Shown: piece after piece, positions 24,344 through 33,027 of the stretch
Numbering within the stretch: the first letter of the stretch is position 1
Layout: every line of letters starts with the position of its first letter
Source: a virus
IMG/VR virus record: IMGVR_UViG_3300009695_000390
Span: 1-37,756 of that record
Length of the DNA: 37,756 bases
Direction: 5' to 3' (one strand)
Translations under genes and position numbers: made by a program
Notes under the pieces: generated by a model
Told to the model about the DNA's origin: nothing
Databases searched by the model: none
Seen by the model: the letters and a program-made list of their open reading frames with translations, nothing else

Positions 24344-26154
24344 GATAATTCGATTCCTTTAATTGTTGCCTTTCCTGATGAAAACCGGTAGCTATCTTCC
24401 ATAATCAGAAGGGCTCTTTCAACTCCATTGTGGTCATTATAGTCAACCACTTCGCCCATTTCGGAGTATTCCCGCATGGTCATGCCTGTTTCAATGATCG
24501 CGTAGTTCTTGGAAAACAACTGTCTGTATTTTGAAGCGGACAATGTTTTTTGTTCGGATACTTTGGCTGGCTTGGCTGTGATGTTACCGGTCCCGGATGA
24601 AAAGAACAGATCGCCATTGATCCCAAACACGTTCATCCATCTGGTAAGATTCGCCCTGGGTGAAATGTCGGCATTGATCACATTAGAGGAAGAAATAACA
24701 CCCTCAATATCCCCGGTTACGGCAATGTACTGACTACCTGATTTTTTGGCAACGATCACAAAAAGCATTTCATCTTGCAGTGTATCCGCCTTGTCGCTGT
24801 TCGGATTCCGGCGAAGAATCTCCATGGTCTTACCAGAAGCAGACAGGGTTTTAACAGTGATGTCCTGGCTTGATTTGATCTTTTGCTGTTTGGTATAGTG
24901 GGTTCTTTCCGTGCAAAACTCTTCACGGCCAGCTGCTGTGTTGGATTGCCAGTTTTTGTAGCCAGAATTCACAAACGAAACATAAAAAGGATTTGCCGAA
25001 TAGTTCAGTGTTTCATAGTTGTAAATTCTCGACCGGCCAACCTTACCAAGCATGTATTCCTTTGTTTCGATATAAAGAACGCTACCCCGTTTCCAGCATG
25101 CCAGATTATCGATTGCATTCATATCATCGAACAGCGATTTAAAACTCATTCGGATGTCCGACTGATAACCCCTTAGATTACGCTCACTGGTAAGTGTCCT
25201 GGTAGCGCCTATTCCTTTTGAAAGGTAATGGCTCGAAAGTGTCACTTGTTCGCCGGTGAGCTTTTCAAGAATACCTGTAATGGCCTGCCCGAAAGTCATT
25301 CCCCAGATCAATTGACTAGAAAGCTCCGAGTTTTCATATATCGTAAGAAAGCTCAGTGAATTATACCTGGCTGTAATGTTATTTGCACCAATCACAACCA
25401 ACCGAAGGTACCCGCCTTGCGGAACGTCGATGCTTTCAGAGATGAAAGTAGTTTGCTCATCCGATGACACATTCAGGATCGCAATGGTCTTCGCATCTTT
25501 AACTTCTCCACCTTGCAGGATTTGAGCAACAACGTTGATCGATCCGTAACCGGTCCAAGTCCCGATCAGCTTTCCTTCAAGCTTCACGACTGATTTACGG
25601 TTTGTACCGTTTCGGTATATACTTTCAAGCTCAGTTGGATTTGTTACAGACAATCCGTTTCCTTCCCCCGATTTGTCGGTGGTGAAAGGTATACTGTGGA
25701 TTGTTCCAGAAATATGAAAGGGCCCGTTCAGTCCTTGACCGATTGCATAACTCAAACCCTCACTGATCGGCTGCTGTGGAAATTCGATCTGAATCTTTGG
25801 GGAAACAGAAACCATCATGCTGGTGAGCGAGTCAAGTTCTATATCTTCATCCCGAAACCCGCAATGGAAGTACCGGCCATCGTCATTCCGTATCCCAAAA
25901 TCAATTTCAGCCCCATAGATTATCTGATCACCTTCGGTAATTTCAAACTTTGCTGACGCTTCTGGTCCATTATTTTCCCATAAAGCCCGAAGGATGTTTG
26001 CAGCCTGGCCATCAAAACCGCATTCGCCAATACCCATCACCTTTGCTGTTCGATGGCGCCAGATGCCGAAGTAGTCCGGATGTCTGACCCTTGTCCAGTA
26101 AAGACCGGCATATCCAACCGGATCTTCTATACTTGCTCCATTTAAATAAAACAT
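24340..26154 (-). CDS. Tail-tip/hub protein (604 aa)
   Basis: The 604-aa product follows the tape measure and a small gene, where siphovirus distal-tail and hub proteins lie. The first 110 residues (YWTRVRHPDYFGIWRHRT, EGDQIIYGAEIDFG) look like a hub N-terminus. A beta-rich insert covers about 140-290, and the second half includes SFKSLFDDMNAID and a C-terminal segment (TMREYSEMGEVVDY...SYRFSSGKATIKG) found at the end of many Bacteroidota tail proteins. There is no enzyme motif. Its stop overlaps the next start. The exact role is inferred from order and size. Confidence 0.65.
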   Translation of the reverse strand: MFYLNGASIEDPVGYAGLYWTRVRHPDYFGIWRHRTAKVMGIGECGFDGQAANILRALWENNGPEASAKFEITEGDQIIYGAEIDFGIRNDDGRYFHCGFRDEDIELDSLTSMMVSVSPKIQIEFPQQPISEGLSYAIGQGLNGPFHISGTIHSIPFTTDKSGEGNGLSVTNPTELESIYRNGTNRKSVVKLEGKLIGTWTGYGSINVVAQILQGGEVKDAKTIAILNVSSDEQTTFISESIDVPQGGYLRLVVIGANNITARYNSLSFLTIYENSELSSQLIWGMTFGQAITGILEKLTGEQVTLSSHYLSKGIGATRTLTSERNLRGYQSDIRMSFKSLFDDMNAIDNLACWKRGSVLYIETKEYMLGKVGRSRIYNYETLNYSANPFYVSFVNSGYKNWQSNTAAGREEFCTERTHYTKQQKIKSSQDITVKTLSASGKTMEILRRNPNSDKADTLQDEMLFVIVAKKSGSQYIAVTGDIEGVISSSNVINADISPRANLTRWMNVFGINGDLFFSSGTGNITAKPAKVSEQKTLSASKYRQLFSKNYAIIETGMTMREYSEMGEVVDYNDHNGVERALLIMEDSYRFSSGKATIKGIELS

Positions 26155-26384
26155 CAGTCAGCTATTTTATAGTATTCTGTGAGGGCGCGCCTGTATGTTT
26201 TCAGTTCGCTTTGTATTTTCTTGGCATTGTGATTGATCTTTAACCTGGTCTGCTCTGTTTCCCTTTCCTTACTCATGAGCATGGTGAAACTGGTAATGAT
26301 CCGGTCCAGCTCATCAATATCCAAAACTGCCACTGGCTTAATCGTTCTTACTTTCCGCTCTTTATATTTTATAGGTGCGCTCAT
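26154..26384 (-). CDS. Small helical tail-region protein (76 aa)
   Basis: The 76-aa product is basic at the N-terminus (KYKERKVRTIKPVAV) and helical after residue 22 (ELDRIITSFTMLMSKERETEQTRLKINHN), like a short coiled coil. The ATG overlaps the tape-measure stop (ATGA), and its stop abuts the next start. It has no known domain. The coupling to the tape measure suggests a tail-assembly accessory. Confidence 0.5.
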   Translation of the reverse strand: MSAPIKYKERKVRTIKPVAVLDIDELDRIITSFTMLMSKERETEQTRLKINHNAKKIQSELKTYRRALTEYYKIAD

Positions 26385-29300
26385 TTGTTAAAGATTGTGT
26401 CGTAATAATTGGCTTTGTGGTTATTCCACTGCTCTGAAATGGTCACATTGTTTGCGTCGATGTTCACGTTGAGCAGGGATTTTTCTTGGAGGGTTTTATT
26501 TAGCCTGTCAAGCTTTTGTTCAACCCTTTCCATTGAAATATTTGGTTGATTGTTGCCAAAAAATTCAGGAAGAATCATTTGCGGTGCGGTTGGTATCTCC
26601 ATAGATGGAAGCCGATCAAGAAGCGAGCTTTGTAAAAAACCGTGGATAAGCTCTTCATTGGTCACATTCCTGCCAACGTATTGATTCAAATAGTGAGGAA
26701 CAACCCGCTCGCCTTTGTGTAGTTGAGCCTGAACCGTGTCAATTCCATCGGGATTATCTCCGAGTTCTACGTAAGGAGTACCGTGGAAATACGGATTCTG
26801 CATTTTCTGAATTTCAGCTCCCTGAACACGAAGGGCGAAAACAATTCCAGGGTTAGACTGAGCACCTTTTGCGATTTCTTTTGCAATTTCCGCATCAATT
26901 TGCAACAGCATCATTCTCTTTTCTGCCTCAAATTCATCATGCTTTAACCTCCTGGTTTCATTAGATGCATTGCGCTGAGCATCAAGGATGGAATTTGTTG
27001 CACTGACAGACGCATTTTTAACCTGTTCTGCAAATCCAGTCAGGGTATTGGTTAAATCCAGTTGAATTTTTGTTATTTCATCCTTTTCTTGGGCCTTAGC
27101 CTCTGTATTGGCAAGTGCAATCTCTTTTGTTTTATCGCCTTGCGCCTGCTGATATTCTGCATGTTTATCAGCGATCAGTTCATCAAACGCAATCACTATC
27201 CTTGCAACTTCTTCCGCTGATTTACCATCTGCAATTGCTTTTTCGATCTGCCTTTGTTTTGCTGCTTCAAGAAAAGCAACTTCCCGAACCTCGCCTGACT
27301 TTAAAAGATCGGCTCTGAACTGATCATCTTTTTGTAAACGAAGCTGATTGTCAGATGAGTTTTGCTCAGCAATGGATTTAAGCTTATCGGCTTTTTCTTC
27401 TTCGTCTGCAATTTGCTTATCAACCGATGCTTTGAATGCATCATATTCATCCTGAATAGCCTTGATTGTAAATGCTAATTTCTCTTGAACCAGCTCTTCC
27501 TGACGCTTGATTTTATCAATATCGGCCTGAGCCTCCCTTTGATCAAGCATTGCTTTAAACTCGTTGGCCTGCTTGAATCCGTTTATTATGCCCGTTACCA
27601 GACCGGTAAAAGCAGCCAGGTACTTTCCATCTGTCAGCTGGGAAATAAACTGATTTGCATCTTTTTGTAATTGTCTTGCCGACTCAGAAACAGATGCTAA
27701 TTCGCCTTTTGCAATCTCAAAGTTTGTTTTGGAAGTGAGCACTTCCATTTGTTTTTGAGCATACTTTTCCCATTCGACATTTAATTCATCAAGGCTCAAT
27801 GTGCCAGAATCAACAATGTTTTGAAAGGAGTCTTTATTTGCTTGCTCAATGGAAGAGAAGAACTCGGAAGCTTTCGCCCCCATTTCGTCAATCCTCTTGG
27901 TGAAGCTGTCAAAATTAACCTGTTGAATGCCATCTGCCAGGGAAATCAACGCCTGAGCAACTGCCTTGATCTTTTCAGCTTTCAGCTCGATGACTTTATT
28001 ATTAGCTACCCACTGCTCATATTCCTCTTTTGAAATCTTGCCGTTCAGGATGGCGATTTGTTTTAAAGTCTCCTGATATTCCTCTTGTCTGAGAACTGAA
28101 TCTTTGATAACAGCCGCTTTTGCTTCCAGGTCGGCGCGCTCTTTCATCCATGCGTTGATACGGATAGCGCTTTCGATGACATAAGCTTCTTGAATGATTT
28201 CTTCCCGGCTTTTCCAGAACGATCCTTCTCTGACTAATGCGTCGGCGTGATATTGCTCATTGATTTTGGACTGTTCTTCCGCGTTATTCTCATCAATTTT
28301 AAGGACATCTTCTTTAAGCTTCTCAATACGTTTTAAGCTCTTTTCGATGTCAAATTCTTGCGCCTCCTGAATTGCATATAGCTTTTGATTTTGTTTCCCA
28401 GCAGCTTTCAGGTAGTCATCAAAGTATTTCATAGCACCGGCCATGTTCTTTTCGCCGTACTCCATGATTAACTGAAGCTGCTTATTATGGAATTCGCGGT
28501 CAATGGAAAGGATACGTTCTTGCTCATCACTACCATCAAGCATCCGCTTGGCTTGTTCCTTTTTTAATGCTTCCTCTTTTTCGAGGTATATATACCGGAC
28601 GGCGTAGGTCTGTTCAGAAGATTTAAGCTCTTTGAGGTCATTTTCGAGAGAAAGCTCTAAGGTTGATTTCTTGGCTTTTTTCTTAGAATCTTCGCCATCT
28701 TCAACAATCTTAACCTGTTTCTGAACAGATTCTTTACCGATAGCCTCTGATTTTTCATTAAACTCACTAAGTGAAATCTCATTATCACGAAGCTGTCGAC
28801 GCAATGCAGTTAATTTATCATTATTCTCTTTTTCATCAATTTTTACACGGATAAGAGACTGATCATTGACGTTTTTAGTTATACTTTCTTGAATCCTTTT
28901 AGACTCAGATTCTAAGGCCTGAGCCTGGGCAATCATGATATCATAACCGAACAGGTTTCTATTTCCAAGAACAGCGGTTCCCTGAGTAGCATTGATAGCG
29001 GAATCCATTTTTGCCAATGCAGCAAGGAAAGAAGAATCATCAGCATACTGACCTGATTGTGCTTTATACTTCTCACGAAGCTGAATAAGTGTTTCGTACC
29101 GATCTTTTTCAACTTCTATCTGCTTCTCTAAAAGAGTTGCGTTTTTAGCATCAATAATTGCCAGCTGAATTTTCTCTCGGTACTGAGCATTGACCATTTT
29201 CAAGGCAATTTCAAGCTGCTGATTGTTTAAGCTTTCAGCTTTAAGACCCTTGAAGAGCTCTGGGTATCTTGTTAATAATTCATCGGTTGCCTTTTTCCTT

Positions 29301-30688
29301 TCTTCGGTACCAACAGTTAGCCCCTTTACCCTTTCAATGGCGTTGGTTACCTCTTGGTTTGTCTTGCGCAATGCTTCTGCTTCAACGCTTTGAGCTTCCG
29401 CAACCTCGATGTTTGCAGCTTTGAATACATAAAATAAGCTAATCAGTGAAGTGAGAGCCGTTGCGACAAACCCGAATGGATTTGACATGAAAGCAACTTT
29501 CAGGCCATTGAATGCTGCCGAAAGGCTACTCGTTCCAATAGTCAACCCGACAGTAGCCACACTTTGAGCCTCAATAGCTCCCAGGCTTGCCAATGATGTA
29601 ACATTATTAGCCTTTTGCGCTGCTTCCATTGAAATAACAGCTGTCCGGTAACTGATCCACATGGCAAGGCCAGCTTTTAAAGCAGTAATCGTGCGGGTGA
29701 TTGCATTTTCGCTGCCAATTGTGGCCGTAATAAATTCACCAGTTGTTTTTATACCCGCGCGCAATCCATCTTCAAAGTAATCGCCAATTTTTGCCAGGCT
29801 TAAAGTATACAGATCCGAAAGGTTTCTCTGTTTACCCATCAACTGCTCAGCCTGAGCCGCCATTTGCCCGTAATAGATGCCTCCTTTCTGGGTGGCCTGC
29901 ATTAGGGCTTTCTCAACATCTTCAAATACAATCTTGTGTTCACTGGCCAGCTTCCGGATAGTCTCAACCGGCTTTTCCATCGATTTGGCAAGCAGATCAT
30001 AAAGAGGAACCCCGTTGTCAGTAAACTGTTTGATCTCCTGAGCCATCAACACATGTTTACCTTGAACATCGGTCAAAGCTTTGGCAATCAGAGGGAGCTT
30101 TTGAGTGCCGACAATAGCCGCGATGTCGCCCAACATGTTGATGTAAGGAATGAGCTTTTCAGTCTCAACCCCCATACCTTGAAGCTTTTTAGTAACCTCC
30201 TGTAATTGCTCAGTTTCAAATGGAGATTTCAAAGCGATCTGGATCAGCTTTGCATTGAGCTCTTCGGCTTTGAGCCTTGAACCGAGCATCGCCTCCATCG
30301 AAGCAACAAAACCATCCTGAGATGATTTTGCTCTGATTACTTCATCAATGTAAGTTTTCAGCTGTCCAACAGCCCATGCACCAGCAGCGAGATTAACAAT
30401 ACCAGAAAGCTGCTTCGAAAGCAGGTCGTATTCTTTCCGAAGCGTCCCAATAGCATCGATCTGCTGTTTGGATCCGGTTGTAGTAGTGGTATTATTTTTA
30501 GTCTGAGCTGTCGTTAATTTCTCAATCTCTTCCCGCTGCTGCTGAATAGCAAGCGCGGTTGAAGTAGTATTTTGTTGGGTAAGAGCGTTTTGGGTTGTTT
30601 GTAAAGCAATCAGCCTTTCAAGCTGATTATTGATGTCAGGAAGGTTTGAGGTTGCCTCAATTATCCATCTTGTATGTTTGTCTGCCAT
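26381..30688 (-). CDS. Tail tape measure protein
   Basis: The 1435-aa protein carries the conserved N-terminal tape-measure domain at about residues 80-330 (KSSQDGFVASMEAMLGSR, IQIALKSPFETEQL, PLIAKALTDVQGKHVLMAQEIKQF in the frame, with DNGVPLYDLLAKSM). Hydrophobic segments lie at about 335-415, and long coiled coils fill 600-1270 (Lys/Glu/Ala/Gln heptads). Tape-measure length sets tail length; by the usual ratio of about 1.5 angstrom per residue this predicts a tail of the order of 200 nm. That figure is inference. It follows the chaperone candidate and precedes tail-tip genes. Small C-terminal motifs such as GTPYVELGDNPDG and HKGERVVPHYLN are typical of the family's end. Confidence 0.92.
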   Translation of the reverse strand: MADKHTRWIIEATSNLPDINNQLERLIALQTTQNALTQQNTTSTALAIQQQREEIEKLTTAQTKNNTTTTTGSKQQIDAIGTLRKEYDLLSKQLSGIVNLAAGAWAVGQLKTYIDEVIRAKSSQDGFVASMEAMLGSRLKAEELNAKLIQIALKSPFETEQLQEVTKKLQGMGVETEKLIPYINMLGDIAAIVGTQKLPLIAKALTDVQGKHVLMAQEIKQFTDNGVPLYDLLAKSMEKPVETIRKLASEHKIVFEDVEKALMQATQKGGIYYGQMAAQAEQLMGKQRNLSDLYTLSLAKIGDYFEDGLRAGIKTTGEFITATIGSENAITRTITALKAGLAMWISYRTAVISMEAAQKANNVTSLASLGAIEAQSVATVGLTIGTSSLSAAFNGLKVAFMSNPFGFVATALTSLISLFYVFKAANIEVAEAQSVEAEALRKTNQEVTNAIERVKGLTVGTEERKKATDELLTRYPELFKGLKAESLNNQQLEIALKMVNAQYREKIQLAIIDAKNATLLEKQIEVEKDRYETLIQLREKYKAQSGQYADDSSFLAALAKMDSAINATQGTAVLGNRNLFGYDIMIAQAQALESESKRIQESITKNVNDQSLIRVKIDEKENNDKLTALRRQLRDNEISLSEFNEKSEAIGKESVQKQVKIVEDGEDSKKKAKKSTLELSLENDLKELKSSEQTYAVRYIYLEKEEALKKEQAKRMLDGSDEQERILSIDREFHNKQLQLIMEYGEKNMAGAMKYFDDYLKAAGKQNQKLYAIQEAQEFDIEKSLKRIEKLKEDVLKIDENNAEEQSKINEQYHADALVREGSFWKSREEIIQEAYVIESAIRINAWMKERADLEAKAAVIKDSVLRQEEYQETLKQIAILNGKISKEEYEQWVANNKVIELKAEKIKAVAQALISLADGIQQVNFDSFTKRIDEMGAKASEFFSSIEQANKDSFQNIVDSGTLSLDELNVEWEKYAQKQMEVLTSKTNFEIAKGELASVSESARQLQKDANQFISQLTDGKYLAAFTGLVTGIINGFKQANEFKAMLDQREAQADIDKIKRQEELVQEKLAFTIKAIQDEYDAFKASVDKQIADEEEKADKLKSIAEQNSSDNQLRLQKDDQFRADLLKSGEVREVAFLEAAKQRQIEKAIADGKSAEEVARIVIAFDELIADKHAEYQQAQGDKTKEIALANTEAKAQEKDEITKIQLDLTNTLTGFAEQVKNASVSATNSILDAQRNASNETRRLKHDEFEAEKRMMLLQIDAEIAKEIAKGAQSNPGIVFALRVQGAEIQKMQNPYFHGTPYVELGDNPDGIDTVQAQLHKGERVVPHYLNQYVGRNVTNEELIHGFLQSSLLDRLPSMEIPTAPQMILPEFFGNNQPNISMERVEQKLDRLNKTLQEKSLLNVNIDANNVTISEQWNNHKANYYDTIFNK

Positions 30689-30780
30689 TCCGCATTTGGA
30701 TTGCTGCGTTTTGGCCCTTGGCGATTGTTTTGATCATTTTGTGCTTTTATTTTTTTATTCTGCTCGTGATGATAAGTCAT
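30661..30780 (-). CDS. Coupled 39-aa ORF or frameshift extension of chaperone
   Basis: An ATG that shares one base with the stop of the 238-aa gene (TAATG) opens a 39-aa frame rich in Lys, Asn, Gln and His. It ends 28 bases inside the tape-measure gene and fills the gap between the two. The phase is the one reached by a -1 shift from the upstream gene, which is also how phage tail-chaperone extensions (gpG/gpGT) are made. I see no classical X-XXY-YYZ heptamer in the overlap. Translational coupling is therefore the simpler reading, and both remain open. Confidence 0.45.
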   Translation of the reverse strand: MTYHHEQNKKIKAQNDQNNRQGPKRSNPNAEWQTNIQDG

Positions 30781-31496
30781 TAGTTTGTGGAAGTCGTAAG
30801 CAGGGAGTCGAGTGAGTCGTTCACATTCGCCCACACTTCCGTTTGTGAGTTCAAGGAGTCGAACAGTTCGCTGCTTATCTTTCCAGATTCTCCAAGCCTG
30901 GATTTGGTGAAAATCTGGTTCTGCAATATTTCGCTCAGATTCAGATCCCGTATAGCATTCAGTAAAGAGTTGTCCAAGGACCTGGGCAAAGCGTTCCAAA
31001 CGTTCTTTGCCCATCTCTGAAAAAAACCGGTAAGCTCGGGCCGGGTCATAAAGTCAGCAACTTTCTTTCTGTTTCGACCCGGATCGTTGATTTCAGGGTC
31101 TTCATCTTCTGCCAGAAACCAGATAGCTGAAATCTCCCAGATCCTTTCAATTGATGCGCCAAGCTCTAACCGCTGCTTGGTGGTTTGTGCTCTGAACTTA
31201 GCTTGGTTCAATAGCTCCATGCACTCCTTCGGCTCAGAAACAACCATCATACTTGCCTGGGAAAGTGTTTCGGTGATGAAATCAAAAGCAATCTTCAGGT
31301 CTTCCTTTCTGGCAACAAACCGGTTGTATTCTTCCAGGAAATCACTGAAAGCGTAAAGCCTGGACTGAGTGAACTTTTCGCCGGAATTACTGAACACATA
31401 ATATTTTGTTCCGTTGATTTCCAGTTGGGTTTCATCTGGCATTAAAGCAGGTTCTACGTATTTGTGTTCGAGGGCGAATTTTAGTTGTGGGTGCAT
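30780..31496 (-). CDS. Tail assembly chaperone candidate (238 aa)
   Basis: No sequence family is recognised. The 238-aa product is acidic and helical after residue 45 (DFLEEYNRFVARKEDLKIAFDF), with no signal peptide or membrane segment. It lies directly upstream of the tape measure, where most long-tailed phages encode a chaperone that coats the tape measure. A small frame follows in the -1 phase and overlaps the tape-measure start, as with the gpG/gpGT pair. The C-terminal 55 residues are Asn/Ser/Leu-rich. The call rests on position and layout, not on homology. Confidence 0.5.
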   Translation of the reverse strand: MHPQLKFALEHKYVEPALMPDETQLEINGTKYYVFSNSGEKFTQSRLYAFSDFLEEYNRFVARKEDLKIAFDFITETLSQASMMVVSEPKECMELLNQAKFRAQTTKQRLELGASIERIWEISAIWFLAEDEDPEINDPGRNRKKVADFMTRPELTGFFQRWAKNVWNALPRSLDNSLLNAIRDLNLSEILQNQIFTKSRLGESGKISSELFDSLNSQTEVWANVNDSLDSLLTTSTN

Positions 31497-31499
31497 AGG

Positions 31500-32018
31500 T
31501 TACTGAGAAATGACAAGTGGTGTTATGCTGATATCAAGATAGTACTGCTCATCTGTGTAAGAATTGAACGCTCCACCGCGATTCAGGTTTATTACGTAAC
31601 TATGCCGACCGCCCGGAAGAATGGAATGCATATAGCCGGACAATGCCGATTCATCAGAATAACGAATTCCCTTTAAATACACATCCAAAGTCTGAATCAA
31701 TTCAACCTCTGATTTCGGCTCATTGATCCAGGGAATTGCAACCAAATCAAGATCCCTGTCCATACTTCCGTGAACAATCAGGTTGTAACCCATTCCTTTC
31801 GCTATTTCCTGCATTGGTTTCAAACAAACAGCGTAGAAATGAGGTTTTGCCTTAATGGGTTTTCCAGAATTTCCCTGGCATTCTTTGCAGGTAACCCTTC
31901 TTTTGTGTCCGTAAAAAGTATCATTACAAATACAGCAAATGCATATATACTGGTTTTCGCCATCGACGTAATCCGATGGCCAGTTCTTTGGTGAATCGAT
32001 ATCAGGTGTTATATGCAT
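31500..32018 (-). CDS. Zinc-ribbon protein with nucleotidyltransferase-like motif
   Basis: Two parts are visible in 172 aa. A metal-binding N-terminus has Cys26/Cys28/Cys29/Cys31 and Cys44-x2-Cys47. The segment at residues 60-97 (AVCLKPMQEIAKGMGYNL, then Gly84-Ser85-x3-Asp89-x-Asp91, then LVAIPW) matches a phage protein group with a short GS...DxD pattern like that of minimal nucleotidyltransferases. No second catalytic acid or donor domain is evident, so activity is doubtful. The C-terminal half is beta-rich (RHSYVINLNRGG). It sits between a neck-type gene and the chaperone candidate, an odd place for an enzyme, and it may have a structural or regulatory job. Confidence 0.65.
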   Translation of the reverse strand: MHITPDIDSPKNWPSDYVDGENQYICICCICNDTFYGHKRRVTCKECQGNSGKPIKAKPHFYAVCLKPMQEIAKGMGYNLIVHGSMDRDLDLVAIPWINEPKSEVELIQTLDVYLKGIRYSDESALSGYMHSILPGGRHSYVINLNRGGAFNSYTDEQYYLDISITPLVISQ

Positions 32019-32545
32019 TAATCCAGATTACGTAACCCCTCTAAAAACAGAAGATCATCCCGATCCAAAGAAGGAAGTGTATAATTATATGAAATTCTCC
32101 AAGCGTTGTATTCTGGGTTTTGACCCCACTTATCACGGTTGACCCCCCAATAAGCAGATAAAACCCGCTCTGTATTGTTATCGAAATCAGTAGCTTGAAT
32201 GTTAAATCCTTCGATCTGTTCAAATACAGACATGGCCAGTAAGCCGGCTGTTTTAGTCGTTCCGATTCCAAGCCACGAACATTCAATCGTGTAAACGGAA
32301 ATGTTGCCAATCTCAACCTTCTGTTTACGGATCCGGTCGATGGTGTGGCATGTTTGAAGATCGTACTTATCATCACGCACAATAAAATTATTGGCCTGGT
32401 CATGCATCATCCGGTTTGAATCTGCATTACTCCAAACCATTTTACCAAGGCCGTGAATATCAGCGTTCCAAACAGGCTCGTCGCATCTGGTAGGGAGCAA
32501 TCCGGTCAGTGTGCTGTTCAGCGTTTGTATGTGGTGGTGGATCAT
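32018..32545 (-). CDS. Neck/tail-completion protein candidate (175 aa)
   Basis: The family is not recognised. The 175-aa product opens MIHHHIQTLNSTLTGLLP and has a mixed alpha/beta core (FIVRDDKYDLQTCHTIDRIR, VEIGNISVYTIECSWLGIG) and an acidic helical C-terminus (RDDLLFLEGLRNLD). Its stop shares a base with the next start, and its ATG overlaps the gp10-like stop, so the three are a coupled set. Size and place between the gp10-like gene and the chaperone region fit a tail-terminator-type protein, by analogy only. Confidence 0.5.
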   Translation of the reverse strand: MIHHHIQTLNSTLTGLLPTRCDEPVWNADIHGLGKMVWSNADSNRMMHDQANNFIVRDDKYDLQTCHTIDRIRKQKVEIGNISVYTIECSWLGIGTTKTAGLLAMSVFEQIEGFNIQATDFDNNTERVLSAYWGVNRDKWGQNPEYNAWRISYNYTLPSLDRDDLLFLEGLRNLD

Positions 32546-33027
32546 ATTTTGTCAATCAATCTTTCAATTCGTTCCATTGCATCATCCATGATATCATCTT
32601 CTTCACTTTCGCTAGGAATGAATATCTCGTTTCCGTAGTATTCTTCGAGGTAATTCGCTTTCGTGTCAGATTCTTCACTCATAAAACCTACGCCGACTGA
32701 CTTTTTGCTTCTTTCGGTCAGGTTGTAGTCGAGCATCATTTTGCCGGTCATGTTCAAGTCAACCCTGCTTGTCTGTCTGCCAGCCTCTTTCCTGACTTTG
32801 GCGTACCGTGAGGAATAAGCGCCGGTCCTGTTTACTGACTTCGTTTCAAGCGTATTTCCCGATGCGTCCTTTCCTTCTTGCTTGATACGGTGTGAAACTA
32901 TTACCACCACATCGGCCCCGGCTCTTAACAATTCCCGTTCCAGATCCTCGCCATCGATTTGAAGCAATGAAGTTTGCAGGGATAATGCCATTTCGCGAAC
33001 TTCGCGGCTGTCGGATTTTGTGATCAT
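32542..33027 (-). CDS. Phage virion morphogenesis/gp10-like neck protein (161 aa)
   Basis: The 161-aa product resembles HK97 gp10/phage virion morphogenesis proteins. After an N-terminal helix comes a HRIKQEG...RTGAYSSRYAKVRKEAGRQ segment (about 46-88), then DLNMTGKMMLDYNL, which is the family's NLxxTGxMxxS-like strand. The C-terminus is acidic (IPSESEEDDIMDDAMERIE). These proteins join head to tail or close the tail. Its ATG overlaps the stop of the 334-aa gene, and its stop overlaps the next ATG. Confidence 0.65.
   Translation of the reverse strand: MITKSDSREVREMALSLQTSLLQIDGEDLERELLRAGADVVVIVSHRIKQEGKDASGNTLETKSVNRTGAYSSRYAKVRKEAGRQTSRVDLNMTGKMMLDYNLTERSKKSVGVGFMSEESDTKANYLEEYYGNEIFIPSESEEDDIMDDAMERIERLIDKI

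Noticed and set aside
30661-31014. The full 117-aa frame overlapping the end of the chaperone candidate
   Set aside because: Most of it is the shadow of the 238-aa gene in another phase. Only the last 39 codons, after the shared TAATG, are kept as a candidate.
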